Shown here: positions 12,301 through 22,675 of the stretch, in pieces
Position numbering within the stretch: position 1 is the stretch's first letter
How the letters are laid out: each line of letters starts with the position of its first letter
Assembly: GCA_035048495.1 (NCBI GenBank)
Contig: CM068542.1
Location: 39,895,109 to 39,959,108 of the forward strand
Length of the DNA stretch: 64,000 bases
From: Euptelea pleiosperma
Lineage: Eukaryota; Streptophyta; Magnoliopsida; Ranunculales; Eupteleaceae
Direction of reading: 5' to 3'
Made by a program: the position numbers and the translations under genes
Notes under the pieces: generated by a model
The model's input: only the letters and a program-made list of their open reading frames with translations
Databases searched by the model: none
What the model was told of the DNA's origin: nothing

Positions 12301-15300
12301 CATTTTCACACTACATACAGTTGTATATTATGGTTTGATAGATTATGAGTGTTTTTATGCTTATTTTATCATTTCCCAAACTTTTCACAAAACATTTCCA
12401 CAATATTTCCATCATTTCCACGAAAAATGTATTATTTCCACACTGGTCAAAATATTTCCATTTCTGGGCTGGTCAAAATAAACCTCGAAACAAAAAAATT
12501 TTCCTTGACTAATTCTTGTGAGGATGATCTCCAAGGTAAGGAGATCGTCTTCACCAAAAATCAGCCTTAACACATCTCCATGTGGGCCCCCATAGATATG
12601 TCAACACGCATGCACACAATTTATTATATTAAGGTTTGGATAGATAACACCTTTTTTTTGACACACGATCATGGGGCCCACGTGGAGATGGTTCAAGGGT
12701 TATTTTTTGCAAGGATGATCTCCTCACCATGTGGTTCAAGGGTTATTCTAACCCAAGCAAATGTGGAATTCAAGTTGACGGTGAAATGGATGGTCAGAAT
12801 TTTTCAACTTTAATCCAGTTTCAAAAGGCCTGAAATGTCAGAATGGGCTGATTTTTGTGAGCATGCCCCAGGCTCATCTCCATGATGGTCCCACAATCAT
12901 GTTACATTTAGTGTGTCAAAAAAAGGTGTGTCAACTAGAGAAACAGAGAGAGAGAGAATTTTTCAAGTAACACTTTGAATGGCTTAACAAGGTCTCCCCT
13001 TCCACATAGAAGAGATTCAACATTCATCAAGAGGCAATTCAATGGCAGATAAATACTAGGAGTCTCAGAAAGTAGTGTCTTCAGAACTACATGGGAAGCA
13101 GAAAACTCCAAATCCACTTCAACAAACTATTTTTTTTTTCATATAGTATGCAATTGCATGAAATACAAATAGAACGAACAAATGAAGAAACAGAACAGTA
13201 TTAATTGTTTAGATAAAATGGAAAATTTTAGAAGAGAGTGGAGGAAATAAAAGAAAAAAACACATGAAGCCAATCAATAGTGAACAACAGAACTAGGTCT
13301 ATTGGGCAAAACAATTTAAAATTGGGAAACTACTTCTTACTTACCGCTCTGTTTTGAGCAGTCACTCCACTGATGAGAACATCTGTGGGTACTCCATCTA
13401 TTGTACAGTAGGCCTGACAATACAGAAGATTATATCTAGGTTATCAACTCCAAGACAAACTGTGCAATTCCAATACAAAAATGAGAACATGACACTGCAC
13501 ACCTCGAGCCGATTGTGAGCATTCACACGAAATGATGCTCTAAAAGCACCACCTTTCTGAAAAGCAAGAAACAAACAATTAGTCTTCCTTCTATTAATCT
13601 TCTTTTTGCTGATTCATCCAACTCTCTATGTGGTGTTAAATATAAACCACTAATTCACTACAGAAAGAACCATCTTGAAACTCATAACACCACTGACCTC
13701 TATTGCCTCATTAACAGCCTCAACTGACCAGTGAGGAGCAAAATATTTTCTCTGCATATCAGCATAGTACTCATTCTTATGGAAAGGGAGACTTTCCTTA
13801 TTTGCAAGACATCCAGTTTTCATGTCATTGCAGATTGGCTCTGGACGTGATTTAGAAGACACTGTGCCCTCTAAATCGGATGGGAACTGACACTGATCTT
13901 GCCTACTGCCCAATTCTTCTGCCTCAAAATTAATATGCATCGTTGGCAGAGAAGTGAAAGCAACATTTGATGCTCTGTCCAGCCCCTGATCATTTGATGA
14001 AGATGAATTCAAAAATATGGTTACATCATTCGAGGTGCTAACATTTCCCAAGCATTCTGATGCTTCCCCATGTATTCCATTAACTGAACTATAACCCACC
14101 CCTGCAAAAAAGGAAGAGAGAGAAAATAAATGAAGTGAAACATATAAACAAGGAAAAGAAATGCAATTTAAAGGGTTATTAATTGATAAAAGAAAATAGA
14201 ATATTAGCAAAAACGGGAGGTTATGATCACTTGATTCACTTCCAGTATACAAGGATTGTGTACAAACACCTACTTCCGCCAATGAGCCTACATCCTCATT
14301 GAACTTCTTAGCGTACATATGTGCAAAATGTTGAGACCAACACTAATGTCTTATGTCTAGCATGCTCAACAATATTTGCAAGTCTCCATGGGCCGTATAA
14401 ATTCCCCAAGAACCATGGAATCATAGTGCTCAATTCAACTTCAACCACTAAGGGACAATCAAAGCACCTTCAGAAAATCCTTAAGACCTTCAAGGAGATC
14501 CCTACCCTCCCTGTTGCAAATTTTTAAATATTTTGATAACTTAAAACACCTCAGGGTTCAAGGAACAAACCTCATGACTTAAAAGTGGAATTATTAGAGA
14601 AAACAAAAAAAATCTCGAAGAAGCAAAGAGATATTTCCCAAAATTAACCAAAATGAATGAGACATTTCCAAAGATTCAACCACTATGAAAGAATGAAATG
14701 CAACCGAAAGCACACATATTTTCCAATTCAAAACCCTACCACATCAGCAAGAGCGTTAACCACATAACGCTAACAAGATAACTAGTTGTGGTCAAGCTTG
14801 CAAGACAAAACACTCCAAACCCAAGTAGTTCAGGATAGATCAAAAGGTCAAGGTAAGAGTATTGATGGAAATTCTCCAGGTTCTTCTCCAGGGTATTCGA
14901 GAGGACTATTGAGACTAGGTTTATGTCACCTTTGGCGCCCGATCCTGTGGGCTAATGATATCGATACAAATGAAGACCGACTCACCCAGATCGCTGCCAC
15001 ATTATATGATGTTTATATGACTCGGGTTGCACGGGCAATTTTTACGAGACTTTTAACCCTGGGCTACATCATCATTGGAATACGAAAGAAAACCATGGAG
15101 TCCAAAAGCTTAAAAGGCAAAACATTCTGAACTCAACCGGGTTCTCAGTTCTCACCAGGATTTTATAGTGTTTTAAACCATCTACCTCTAATGGTTGCAG
15201 ATTATGCTTTACAGTCTTTCCAGTATATATATATAAAAAAATTCCAAATTTTTCAAAAAATTAGGTGTAATTCCTAAGTGGCAATTTGTAGGAAAAAAAA

Positions 15301-18300
15301 AACCGATTGGGTCTGTTGAAATGATTTCTTGCTTAGGCATCCTAACAGACCGCTAGACGTGAACCTTGTTCCTACATGACGCAATCAATTTGATGGAATC
15401 CAGATCTAGATTATGCTAAGTACACTAATCAGAAGGAAAATACTTCATTGATGTCTCTTCTTGGAATCACTCCTACAATTTATAGACAGAATGTAAAGGA
15501 TTGCAACTGAATTGCCTTGAGACCGGGTCTAAAGGACTCCTAATAGGACTTAACAACTGAAGGTAAGGACTGCAACTGAATTGACTTGAGACCGGATCTA
15601 AAGGACTCCTAATAGGACTGTTAAGGAAATAGAAGACTAGTGGGCTGATACAGGTTCGTAACATCACACCCCTGTCGAATAACGACTTGTCCTCAAGTCG
15701 GAAAACTTGGAAAACGAGCCACAAACTCATCATAGACCTCCCAGGTCTCATCGTCCTCCGATTTGCCCACCCATTGAATTAAGAGCTTGGTTACTGCCTG
15801 GTTGCGCTTTCGAAACATGCCTCGGTCTAATATTTTTGCAGGCTGCCAACTTTGTGCCTCCCTTTCAGCGATGGGCGGAATGGTGAATCGCCCACTTTTT
15901 TTTTGAGTAAGGAAACGTGAAATACTGGATGGATTCGAGAATCAGCTGGTAATGCGAGTTTATATGCCACTTGTCCAATGCGAGCAATAACTTGAAACGG
16001 CCCATAGAAACGCGGGGCGAGCTTATTGGCAGTACTTTTCCGTAAGGAAGCTTGACGGTATGGCTGTAATTTAAGAAAGACCCAATTTCCGACCTCAAAC
16101 GAGCGTTCCGTGCGATGCTTGTTGGCTTGGACTTTCATTCGATTTTGAGCTGAATGAAGGTTGTTCTTTAACATTCGAAGAAGTTGGTCTCGATCTTGTA
16201 GTGTAGTATCAACCATATGGACATTCGTGGATCTAGGAATGTATGTATCAATTCGTGGTGGGATATACCCATACACGACCTAGAAGGGTGACATCTTAAG
16301 AAAACTATGATACGATGTATTGTACCAGAATTCTGCCCAAGGTAACCACTTTGTCCATTGTTGGGGATGATGGCTTGTGAAGCATCTCAGGTATTGTTCC
16401 ACGGATCGGTTGACCACTTCAGTCTGGCCATCTGATTGTGGGTGATAGGCTGAACTTTTGCATAGTTTTGTGCCCTATAAGCTGAAATAGGCTTCCCAAA
16501 ATTGACTTAAGAAAAGCGGGTCTCGATCACTAACAATTGATCGAGGCATGCCATGTAATTTGGCAATGTCACGAACAAATGTTTCTGCTATAATTGATGC
16601 CGTGTACGGGTGAGCCAATGGTGAAAAGTGTGCATACTTACTGAACCTATCAACCACGACCAGAATTGAAGATTTGCGATTGGAAATAAGAAGGCCATCG
16701 ATAAAATCCATCGAGATATCAACCCAAACTTCAGAAGGAATGGGCAAGGGTTGAAGTAGACCTAATGGAGCCATTGTCTCGGCCTTTATACGTTGGCATA
16801 TCTCACACTCTGCCACATACTTCTTTGTTGCTTTCTTTAGTCCCTTCCAATAGAAATTGAGAGAGATTCTTTTGTAAGTAGGAAGAACCACTGAATGACC
16901 ACCGATTGGACTTGTGTGGAATTCATGAAGAATTTTAGTGCACCATGGAGAGGATGGGGGAAGCACAATACGTCCCTTGTAATGAAGGATGCCATCTTGT
17001 ATAGAGTAATGTGGTATGGAGGAAGGACTTTGATGCAGCTGCTGGATAATTTCTTTTAGACCATCATCCATTGAGCATTCAGTTATGATGTCCTGCATAG
17101 ATGTAAAAACTGGGGTGGAGATAGCCAATAACTCGGGTTCCTCGGATATGCGTGAAAGGGCATCAGCAGCAATGTTTTCTTTCCCTTGTCGGTAGACTAT
17201 TTCATAGTCATATCCTAGGAGCTTAGTCAACCATTTTTGTTGCTCCATCGTGTTTAATCTTTGTTCCAAGAAATATTTCAATGTGCGATGATCGGTGAGG
17301 ACCTTGAAGTGTCGACCAAGCAGATATGGGCGCCATTTTGAAATGGCGAAGACAATTTCAAGCATTTCTTTGTCGTAGATGGGCAGGCTCAGGTGCTTTT
17401 CGGCCAAGGATTTACTAAGGTAAGCCAAGGGCTGGCCCATTTGCGTTAGCACGGCCCCAATGCCGACGCCAGATGCATCACATTCGATGACAAATTCCTT
17501 AGAAAAATATGGTAATGCAAGGGCGGGAGTGGTGGAAAGTGCTTCTTTAAGAGTTTCAAAAGCGCTTTCAGCAACTGGGGACCAACAAAAAGAATCTTTC
17601 CTTAGCATATGGGTGAGAGGTGTAGCGATTTTACCATAATCCTTAACGAACTTTCTGTAGTAACTAGTAAGCCCCAAAAATCCTCGTAGTCCCTTTAATG
17701 TAGATGGCTTGGGCCAATTGCGCATGGCCTCAACTTTGGAAGGATCCACCTGTACTCTTTTGGCCAAAATAAAATGGCCTAGGTACTCCATTGAAGATTG
17801 TGCAAAAGAGCATTTTTCTTTTTTGACAAATAAATTGTGCACATGCAATAAATGGAATACCTGGCCGAGGTGACTCACATGCTCAGTTAGAGTGCGGCTG
17901 TAGACTAGGATATCGTCGAAAAACACGAGCACAAATTGTCGGAGAAAAGGCCGAAAGATCTCGTTCATAAGGCTTTGGAATGTGGCTGGAGCATTTGTTA
18001 GTCCAAAAGGCATTACAAGAAACTCGTAGTGGCCTTCATGAGTCCTAAACGCTGTTTTTGGGATATCTGAATCAGTAACCCGTATTTGGTGGTAGCCGGA
18101 CCGAAGATCGAGTTTAGAAAATATCACAGCTCCATGCAACTCATCTAGCAATTCATCAATGATAGGTATCGGATATCTATCTTTGACAATGACTTTGTTA
18201 AGAGCGCGATAATGAACACACATCCGCCAATTCCCATCTTTTTTCTTAACTAAAAGAACATGTGAGGAAAATGGGCTGGTACTAAGTCGTATAACACCGG

Positions 18301-20681
18301 AATCACGCATTTCCTGCGGAATTTTCTCGATCTCATTTTTCTGAAAATGAGGGTATCAATATGGACGCACATTTGTTGGGGAGCTACCCGGCAAAAGAGG
18401 AATTCGGTGATCATGATTCCTGGCTGATGGCAACCCTTGTGGTTCCTCAAAAATGGTAGAGTACTGTTGGAGAAATGTGGAGACGGCCTGGTCCAAGTCA
18501 ACTTGTACAATAGGCTGATGATCAATGAGGAGAATGTAGAACCCATACTGCTGTTGTAACATGAGATGGTGGAACTCATTCGAGTCCTTTACGGTGCCAA
18601 AAGAGGAGTCAAGTCCTGTTAAAAGGATGGAAGTGGCACCCTGTTTGAATTGCATAGTCATCTGGTTGAAATCCCAAGTGATAGTCCCCAAAGAACGTAG
18701 CCATTCAGCACCTAACACGACATAATAGCCACAAACTGGTAGTAGAAAAAAATTGCAGCAAATGTATACCCCTACAAGGTTAGTAAGACATCCTTGCAAT
18801 GACCAGGGATCTTCACCGTAGATCCGTTAGCTACTGTAACCGAGATGGGGTTAGACTGTAATACCTTTAGCCCACCACGTTTAGCTAATTTTGGAGTGAT
18901 AAAGTTGTGGGTTGATCCAGAATCAACCAGCACCATGAATGATTGTCGTTTGATATATCCCAATAGCCACATGGTGCGTGGGCGTTGGGTTCCCAGTAAC
19001 GAATGAAGGGAGATTTCTAAGGGTGCTTCGTCCGCTTCATCAACCCCAGAGGAGTCACTACAGTCTACACCCTCATCGGCCTCTAAGAGTAGTAATTGGG
19101 GCCTTTTACATCGGTGACCAGGTCGGTATTGCTCATCGCAATTGAAGCACATATTCTTAGATCTCCTCTCTTGTTGTTCAACGATACTCAACCGCTTGAT
19201 TCCTTGTGGAATGGATGTTGAAGGATTGTGAACAGCAGTAGTCCACTTAGAAGGTGGTGCAGGAAGTGTTGGAACGAAAGAAGTAGGTGGCGGAGGTTGG
19301 CGCAAAAAAGGGGTACGACTGGTGTGGCGTTTAGACACCGTTGAGACCAGAGCATTAACGACTTCCTCTTGGTTTTCTGCCAGGGTATAAGCCTATAATA
19401 ATGTCTGGGGGCTCATCAAGTTAACACCTGCTCGGATGTCATCATGGAGGCCGGAAACAAAGCATCGAATAAGGAACGGCTCAGGCAGAGTAAGGCTTCG
19501 ATTTGCAAGTCGCTCAAATGTTGTTTGGTATTCACGAACACCCGATGTTTGACGCAGCTTGGCTAAGGAGCCTTCTGGATCGCCATCCTCTTTGGAACCA
19601 AACCTGGAGCACAAAGCCCGACAAAAGGCCGGCCAAGGTGGTAGTCCAACAGTTCTTGATAGCCATTGGTACCAAGGAATGGCATCGCCCATAAGGTGAG
19701 CAGATGCCAATTCCACCATATTCTCGTTGGGAATCCCATTCAGACCTTGGAATTGTTCCGCACAGAACACCCATCCTCTTGGGTCAGTGCCGTTGAACGT
19801 AGGGAAGTCGAGTCATATGGGTCTTCCCTGAAACCCAGAAAAAACTGGAGGTAATTGTCGATGAGATTGTCGGGGAAGCTGTAGAGTTGGGTCAACATGC
19901 GGCGGTGGAGGTGGAGGTGGTTGGATTTGTGGATGGGGGTGTTGAATAAGGGTGTTGAAGGTGGTGTGAATAGAGAGAACAGCTGCCTTGAGTTCCGCCA
20001 TTTGAGTGTGCAGATCCCCGACTTCTCTCCTATTATTTTCACACTCAACACGCAACTCTTCGGTTGAACTGTTGGCAGATCTTTCAAATCCAGGTGGTGG
20101 GGGAGTTGACATGGTCGCAAGATTGGTGCTCTGATACCAAAATGATGGAGTCCAGATCTAGATTGTGCTAAGTATACTAATCAGAAGGAAAATATTTCAT
20201 TGATGTCTCTTCTTGGAATCACTCCTACAATTTATAGACAGAATGTAAAGGACTGCAACTGAATTGCCTTGAGACCGGGTCTAAAGGACTCCTAATAGGA
20301 CTTAACAACTGAAGGTAAGGACTGCAACTGAATTGACTTGAGACCGGATCTAAAGGACTCCTAATAGGACTGTTAAGGAAATAGAAGACTAGTGGGCTGA
20401 TACAGGTTCGTAACACAATTCGATCAGGCACTCGGCATCTATTTTTATTCTCGAAAAAAATTGCAAAACAACCAAAGAAAAATTGCAACTACAGAGCCAA
20501 ATAGCATTCCAGAAATCAAGTTTCAACGAAGAGATCCAGGGGAAATAAAGAAAAGAAAGATTTTACCTGAAACAGCGGGATTCTGCTTCGAGCGCCGATT
20601 CGATCGACGTTTCTTCTTCTTCTCTTCATCGCCTTCGTCAGCCCTCTCGACAACAAGTTGTTCGGTTATCATCCCTCTCAT
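3388..20681 (-). CDS. SOV: SOV/DIS3L2 3'-5' exoribonuclease (RNase II family), seven exons, complete
   Basis: SOV degrades cytoplasmic mRNA 3'-5' independently of the exosome. In Arabidopsis it modifies the phenotype of decapping mutants. Exons, 5' to 3' on the minus strand, are 20681-20567, 14101-13698, 13556-13503, 13413-13345, 9268-7013, 3973-3902 and 3822-3388. Each junction is GT-AG, and lengths sum to 3405 nt (1134 aa plus stop). The N-terminus ([12 protein letters not shown], then a [12 protein letters not shown] basic patch) is typical of plant SOV. The large exon 5 carries cold-shock-like parts and the RNB domain at about residues 523-868. Metal-site aspartates lie in [10 protein letters not shown] (residues 532, 538, 540, 541), and the [11 protein letters not shown] motif ends near 860. 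Exons 6-7 give the C-terminal S1-like part ([21 protein letters not shown]) and end in LYMSSYFR. The length is close to that of plant homologues. No stop or frameshift was seen, so the gene looks intact despite a gypsy element in intron 1 and other insertions in introns 4 and 5. Confidence 0.93.
3974..7012 (-). other. SOV intron 5 (about 3 kb), including a minisatellite
   Basis: Exon 5 ends in GAG followed by GTACAC, and exon 6 begins after CTTTGGCAG, with no coding sequence between them. The intron contains the tandem array at 5018-5540. Around 4370-4860 it also holds an insertion-like block of higher GC that I could not classify. The rest is AT-rich and featureless. Confidence 0.8.
5018..5540. 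repeat. Minisatellite with 18+18+15 bp higher-order pattern
   Basis: The array is built from variants of GTCTGACGTGCGAGTGTC (18 bp) interleaved with a 15-bp short form such as GTCTGATGTGCCGTC. Reading from 5130, the lengths run 18, 18, 15 and repeat, giving a 51-bp higher-order period. One irregular 25-bp unit lies near 5332, and one extra 18-mer lies near 5430. Longer related units containing TCTGATAGATAAGTTGC bound both ends. All units are multiples of 3, so long minus-strand frames stay open and spell Thr-Ser-Asp-Asp-like repeats. Because the array lies inside an intron, I do not call these frames genes. Confidence 0.85.
9775..10100. mobile_element. Degenerate MITE related to the Mutator-like MITE at 41963
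   Basis: Words in the same order are shared with 41963-42350: CAATCCAAC, TGATCACCATCACCAAAA, CGACATT.CCAACCATAT, then GAGGTTAGGAAT.TTG. The terminal repeats are eroded, so the boundaries are approximate. Confidence 0.5.
10935..11817 (+). mobile_element. Non-autonomous hAT element with 8-bp target duplication GTTATAAG
   Basis: The element is flanked by identical GTTATAAG copies at 10927-10934 and 11818-11825. Its ends CTTTGTAGTCAAGG and (reverse complement) CAAGGTAGTTAAAGG are imperfect inverted repeats. Both subterminal regions are full of GGCGCG/CGCGCC words (AAGGCGCGCACC on the left, CAGGCGCGCGCC on the right). An 8-bp duplication and these ends fit hAT. Inside is the tail of a transposase gene but not its catalytic part, so it cannot move itself. 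Confidence 0.8.
11196..11384 (+). pseudogene. hAT transposase C-terminal remnant
   Basis: The frame reads [20 protein letters not shown] followed by a Ser/Arg stretch and a Glu-rich tail ending in EEEYIGR. This resembles the acidic tail that follows the dimerisation domain in some plant hAT transposases. Upstream bases (11095-11195) look like further degraded tail sequence in other frames. The BED finger and DDE-type core are absent. The identification comes from pattern memory, not alignment. Confidence 0.5.
11932..12207. mobile_element. Small MITE with GGGCGTTTGG terminal repeats
   Basis: The left end is GGGCGTTTGGGAAC and the right end, read on the minus strand, is GGGCGTTTGGCAAC. The interior pairs AGAAGTAAAAGCACTTCTAC with AACTTTTTGGCTTATAAAAG-type words. 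No clean target duplication is visible. It is nested in the composite element 10217-12507. Confidence 0.55.
12508..12900. repeat. Degenerate GAGGATGATCTCC inverted-repeat miniature
   Basis: Repeated words GTGAGGATGATCTCC, GGAGATCGTCTTCACCAAAAATCAG, GGGCCCACGTGGAGATGG and TGATTTTTGTGAGCATG occur in both orientations. This matches the vocabulary of the better-preserved element at 42915-43295. Boundaries are not resolved. Confidence 0.4.
15391..15663 (-). repeat. Gypsy element 3' LTR (left copy)
   Basis: The 273-bp copy differs from the right copy by five substitutions, all transitions, which I counted by eye. It contains an internal near-duplicate segment (AAGGAYTGCAACTGAATTG to CTAATAGGACT) with a 69-bp offset. 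Confidence 0.93.
15690..20112 (-). pseudogene. Broken gypsy gag-pol polyprotein
   Basis: Translation starts at 20112 ([12 protein letters not shown]). Gag spans about 20112-19140, with a zinc knuckle ([14 protein letters not shown]) near 19150. The protease has [11 protein letters not shown] near 18920. Reverse transcriptase spans about 18300-17800, with the catalytic FFDDILVYS near 17915, then RNase H ([11 protein letters not shown]) near 17480. Integrase has an HHCC finger near 16830 and its core near 16750-16480. The C-terminal part (about 16276-15690) ends in a chromodomain-like [15 protein letters not shown] segment. In-frame stops lie at about 19813, 19393, 18772, 18356, 16475 and 16280. 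Two frame changes fall in homopolymer runs (near 18745, a T run, and 15900, an A run). The six stops are all one C-to-T or G-to-A change from a family-typical codon. Confidence 0.9.
20126..20142 (-). other. Gypsy primer-binding site for initiator tRNA-Met
   Basis: Directly inside the 5' LTR the minus strand reads TTTTGGTATCAGAGC. This contains TGGTATCAGAGC, the complement of the plant initiator methionine tRNA 3' end that primes minus-strand synthesis in many plant retrotransposons. Confidence 0.85.
20143..20415 (-). repeat. Gypsy element 5' LTR (right copy)
   Basis: It is 273 bp, beginning TGATGGAGTCC and ending GTTCGTAACA on +, and is followed by the CAATT duplication. Read on the minus strand it is the 5' LTR, with the primer-binding site just inside it. 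Confidence 0.93.
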
Positions 20682-22016
20682 AACTGACCAAACTTACGGC
20701 TCTCTTCGGTTACCAAAATAAATAAATAAAAACAAAGAACGCGAAAGAGAGAAAAAAAAACAAAGAACACGAAAGAGAGGAGAAAAAACTAAAGAATCAA
20801 AACGAACAGATAGAGAGAGGTTTTTTCTTTTATTGTGGGACAGGAGATTGGGTTGTTTAGCTGTGGCGGTGGAGCGGGTTGAAGAAGACGTGATGATTGG
20901 TCGGAAAGACAGCAGAGCCAACTCTCGATTCCCTTGTCTTCCTCTTTTCCTTCTCTCTATTCTATTCTGTTTGAAAACTTTTAAGGGCACCCATGTCTTT
21001 AAGCTGAGCACCCACATTTTAGACAAAAGAAATTGAAAAACACACCCCCCCCCCCCCAAATCCAGTTTGGGCACCCACCTCTCTCTCTCTCTCGGCCAGC
21101 CCAGCCGAGGCTGCCATGTGTACCACGGCTGGGCTAGCCGCGGGGCCAAGGGGAGAGAGAGAATGAGAGGGAGAGAGAGAGACACACACACAGACGATAG
21201 AGTGATAGGGAGAGAGAGTGTGAGAAAAGACGAAGAAGGGGTGGGTGCCCAGCCTAAAGGGGCATTTTTGCCCACGTGGGTCCCGTAGGCACCCTTTCCA
21301 TTTCTCTGTTCCTCTCTCCCCTCATATTGTTAACTTTCATTTTTTCTTGTCCAACTACAAGTATCCCAAATCGATTATAACTTTTCTTTTTACCTTTTTC
21401 GACTGCAATTATCCCAAATCTATTATGACCCAAATTGTATAAGAGCATCTCCAACCAGCCTTTTCAAATATAAAGATAGAGGCACCCTCTAAAAGGACAA
21501 AAAGGTATTTAGAATGATACAATTGTATTTAAAATGACATAAAAGGTAAATATCAAAATATTTCGAAAAGGACGCAAAAGGTAATTGGTAAAATATAAAT
21601 ATTTTTCAAAATGATACAAAAGGTACTTAGGCTTTTCAAAATGACAAAAAAAAAATAGAAAATAAGAAATTAAAAAGTCAATCTCTATATTTGATGTCAA
21701 GAATAGAGATATAGAGCCCATCTTCAAATTTGGTATTGGATAGAGAACCCGGTTGGAGTTGAATTTTGCAAAAGCATCATCAAATTTAAAGATATAGAGG
21801 CTAGTTAGAGTTCCTCCAAGGGCTTAGCTTTCTACTCCACTATCACCTAGGTTCTTTTGGAGTAATGGTTAGGTTCCTAACATCTGGTAACAAAGCCAAC
21901 CCCACGTCACAAGTTCAAGTCACGAAAGGGCAACGTAGGGAAAAGGCTACATGGGGGCTTTCTAAAAAAGAGAAAATAGGGTTACCGGTGGTGGAAGGTT
22001 ATGACTCAAACTATAT
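20682..22016. other. SOV 5' UTR/promoter side and adjoining low-complexity intergenic DNA
   Basis: Bases 20682 to about 20900 read on the minus strand as a CT- and T-rich leader typical of a plant 5' UTR. Further out are a C tract (21045-21057) and CTCTCT/GAGAGA blocks at 21080-21240. At 21450-21760 short AT-rich words (ATTTTCAAAATGA, AAAAGGTA) recur. No gene is seen, and I could not pick a TATA box with confidence. Confidence 0.45.
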
Positions 22017-22675
22017 AGGTAGTGTTCGAGAACATTTTTTAGGAAGTGCTTCTCCAACTTTTGGCGCTGAGAAATGCTTCCTTCGCATAAATCTTTGTTT
22101 GGTTTGCAAAAGTGCTTCCACAATTATGCGAGAAGCGTATCACCATCAAAACGGATTTCATGTTTTGACATTTTTGTCTCCACTCTTTCTTCTAACTTTA
22201 AAACCCTTTAACTCCTTTTTTATCACTGTCGTCCTTCAAAACGTGAGGATTCGTCGATGTTGTTCCAATTTTCTATAGCCGTTTGCATTTGCGTTCCCCA
22301 CTCTCTCGTGGCAAATCCCACCAATTCCAACTAAATCCAATAAGATTCTGATCAAATAAGTATATTTATTCTTCATCATATTCTTCTTTGCACTTTAAAT
22401 ATAAGGATATTCTTGACATTTTGACAAAATCCAGAAGCTCATAGCTAGCTTTGCCAAATAGAAATATCAGCTTCTACACACAACAACACTTCTCCAACAT
22501 GGTTTGCCACTCTATTCTAGGAAAAAAAAAAAGGTTCACCTGTTGTTTCCAGGGCTTATGCAGAAGCGCTTTTCCACAGTGCTTCTGCAGAAGCATTCCC
22601 AAATAGGACCATAAGGACTTAGCTCTCCACTTCACTATCACCTAGTTGCTTTTGGAGTATTGGTTAAGTTCCTAA
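21823..22675. repeat. Direct repeats of about 58 bp flanking a hAT-like miniature
   Basis: A segment containing CACTATCACCTAG, CTTTTGGAGTA and GGTTAGGTTCCTAAC occurs at 21823-21880 and again at 22617-22675. Between them lies the miniature at 22018-22612. The direct repeats are too long to be its target duplication, so the pair may be remnants of a larger older element. Confidence 0.55.
22018..22612. mobile_element. hAT-like MITE (TTTGGGAATGCTTCTG termini)
   Basis: The right end on the minus strand reads GGTCCTATTTGGGAATGC, and the left end near 22025 reads GTTCGAGAACATTTTTTAGG, with AAGTGCTTCT words inside both. The right part (22385-22612) matches 40795-40995 closely: ATAAGGATATTC, GACATTTTGACA, CATGGTTTGCCA, AGCATTCC. 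The two are therefore copies of one family. Confidence 0.55.

Larger units (their letters stand above)
10217..12507. mobile_element. Composite hAT-like element with CGAAATATTTCC word interior, carrying two nested insertions
   Basis: The ends are CAAGGAAAT at 10217 and ATTTTCCTTG at 12507. The arms are rich in CGAAATATTTC-like words on the left (10220-10480) and ATTTCCA words on the right (12350-12480). The ends resemble those of the miniature at 59460, which is also full of CGAAAC words. The 8-bp flanks (ACTGGATT and ACTAATTC) match only partly, so the insertion is old or the boundary is off by a few bases. Elements at 10935-11817 and 11932-12207 sit inside it. Confidence 0.5.
9269..13344 (-). 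other. SOV intron 4 (about 4.1 kb), filled with DNA-transposon miniatures
   Basis: It runs from the donor GCG|GTAAGTAAG at 13345 to the acceptor TTGTTGTAG before 9268. It contains the nested miniatures listed separately at 9775, 10217, 10935, 11932 and 12500. Apart from these it is AT-rich, with no conserved coding segment except a transposase remnant. Confidence 0.8.
15391..20415 (-). mobile_element. Ty3/gypsy LTR retrotransposon (chromovirus-like), in SOV intron 1
   Basis: The element is complete in outline. It has a 5-bp duplication CAATT (15386-15390 and 20416-20420), LTRs 15391-15663 and 20143-20415 with TG...CA ends, and a primer-binding site. Domains run gag, zinc knuckle, aspartic protease, reverse transcriptase, RNase H, integrase, chromodomain-like tail. 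Integrase follows reverse transcriptase, as in Ty3/gypsy. It lies in the same orientation as SOV. The LTRs differ at only five positions, so the insertion is fairly young, but the coding region is broken and could not make a working polyprotein. Confidence 0.95.
14102..20566 (-). other. SOV intron 1 (6.5 kb), hosting a gypsy retrotransposon
   Basis: Exon 1 ends TCA-G|GTAAAA at 20567, and exon 2 begins TTTTGCAG|GG at 14101. The split Gly codon joins in frame. Outside the gypsy element (15391-20415) there are about 1.3 kb of AT-rich intron at 14102-15390 and 150 bases next to exon 1. Confidence 0.85.

Noticed and set aside
14102..14318. A further SOV coding exon beginning [11 protein letters not shown] upstream of exon 2
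   Set aside because: Exon 1 (ending in phase 1 at 20567) joins exon 2 at 14101 in frame and gives the expected family sequence. The MYAKKF segment has no acceptor in the right phase.
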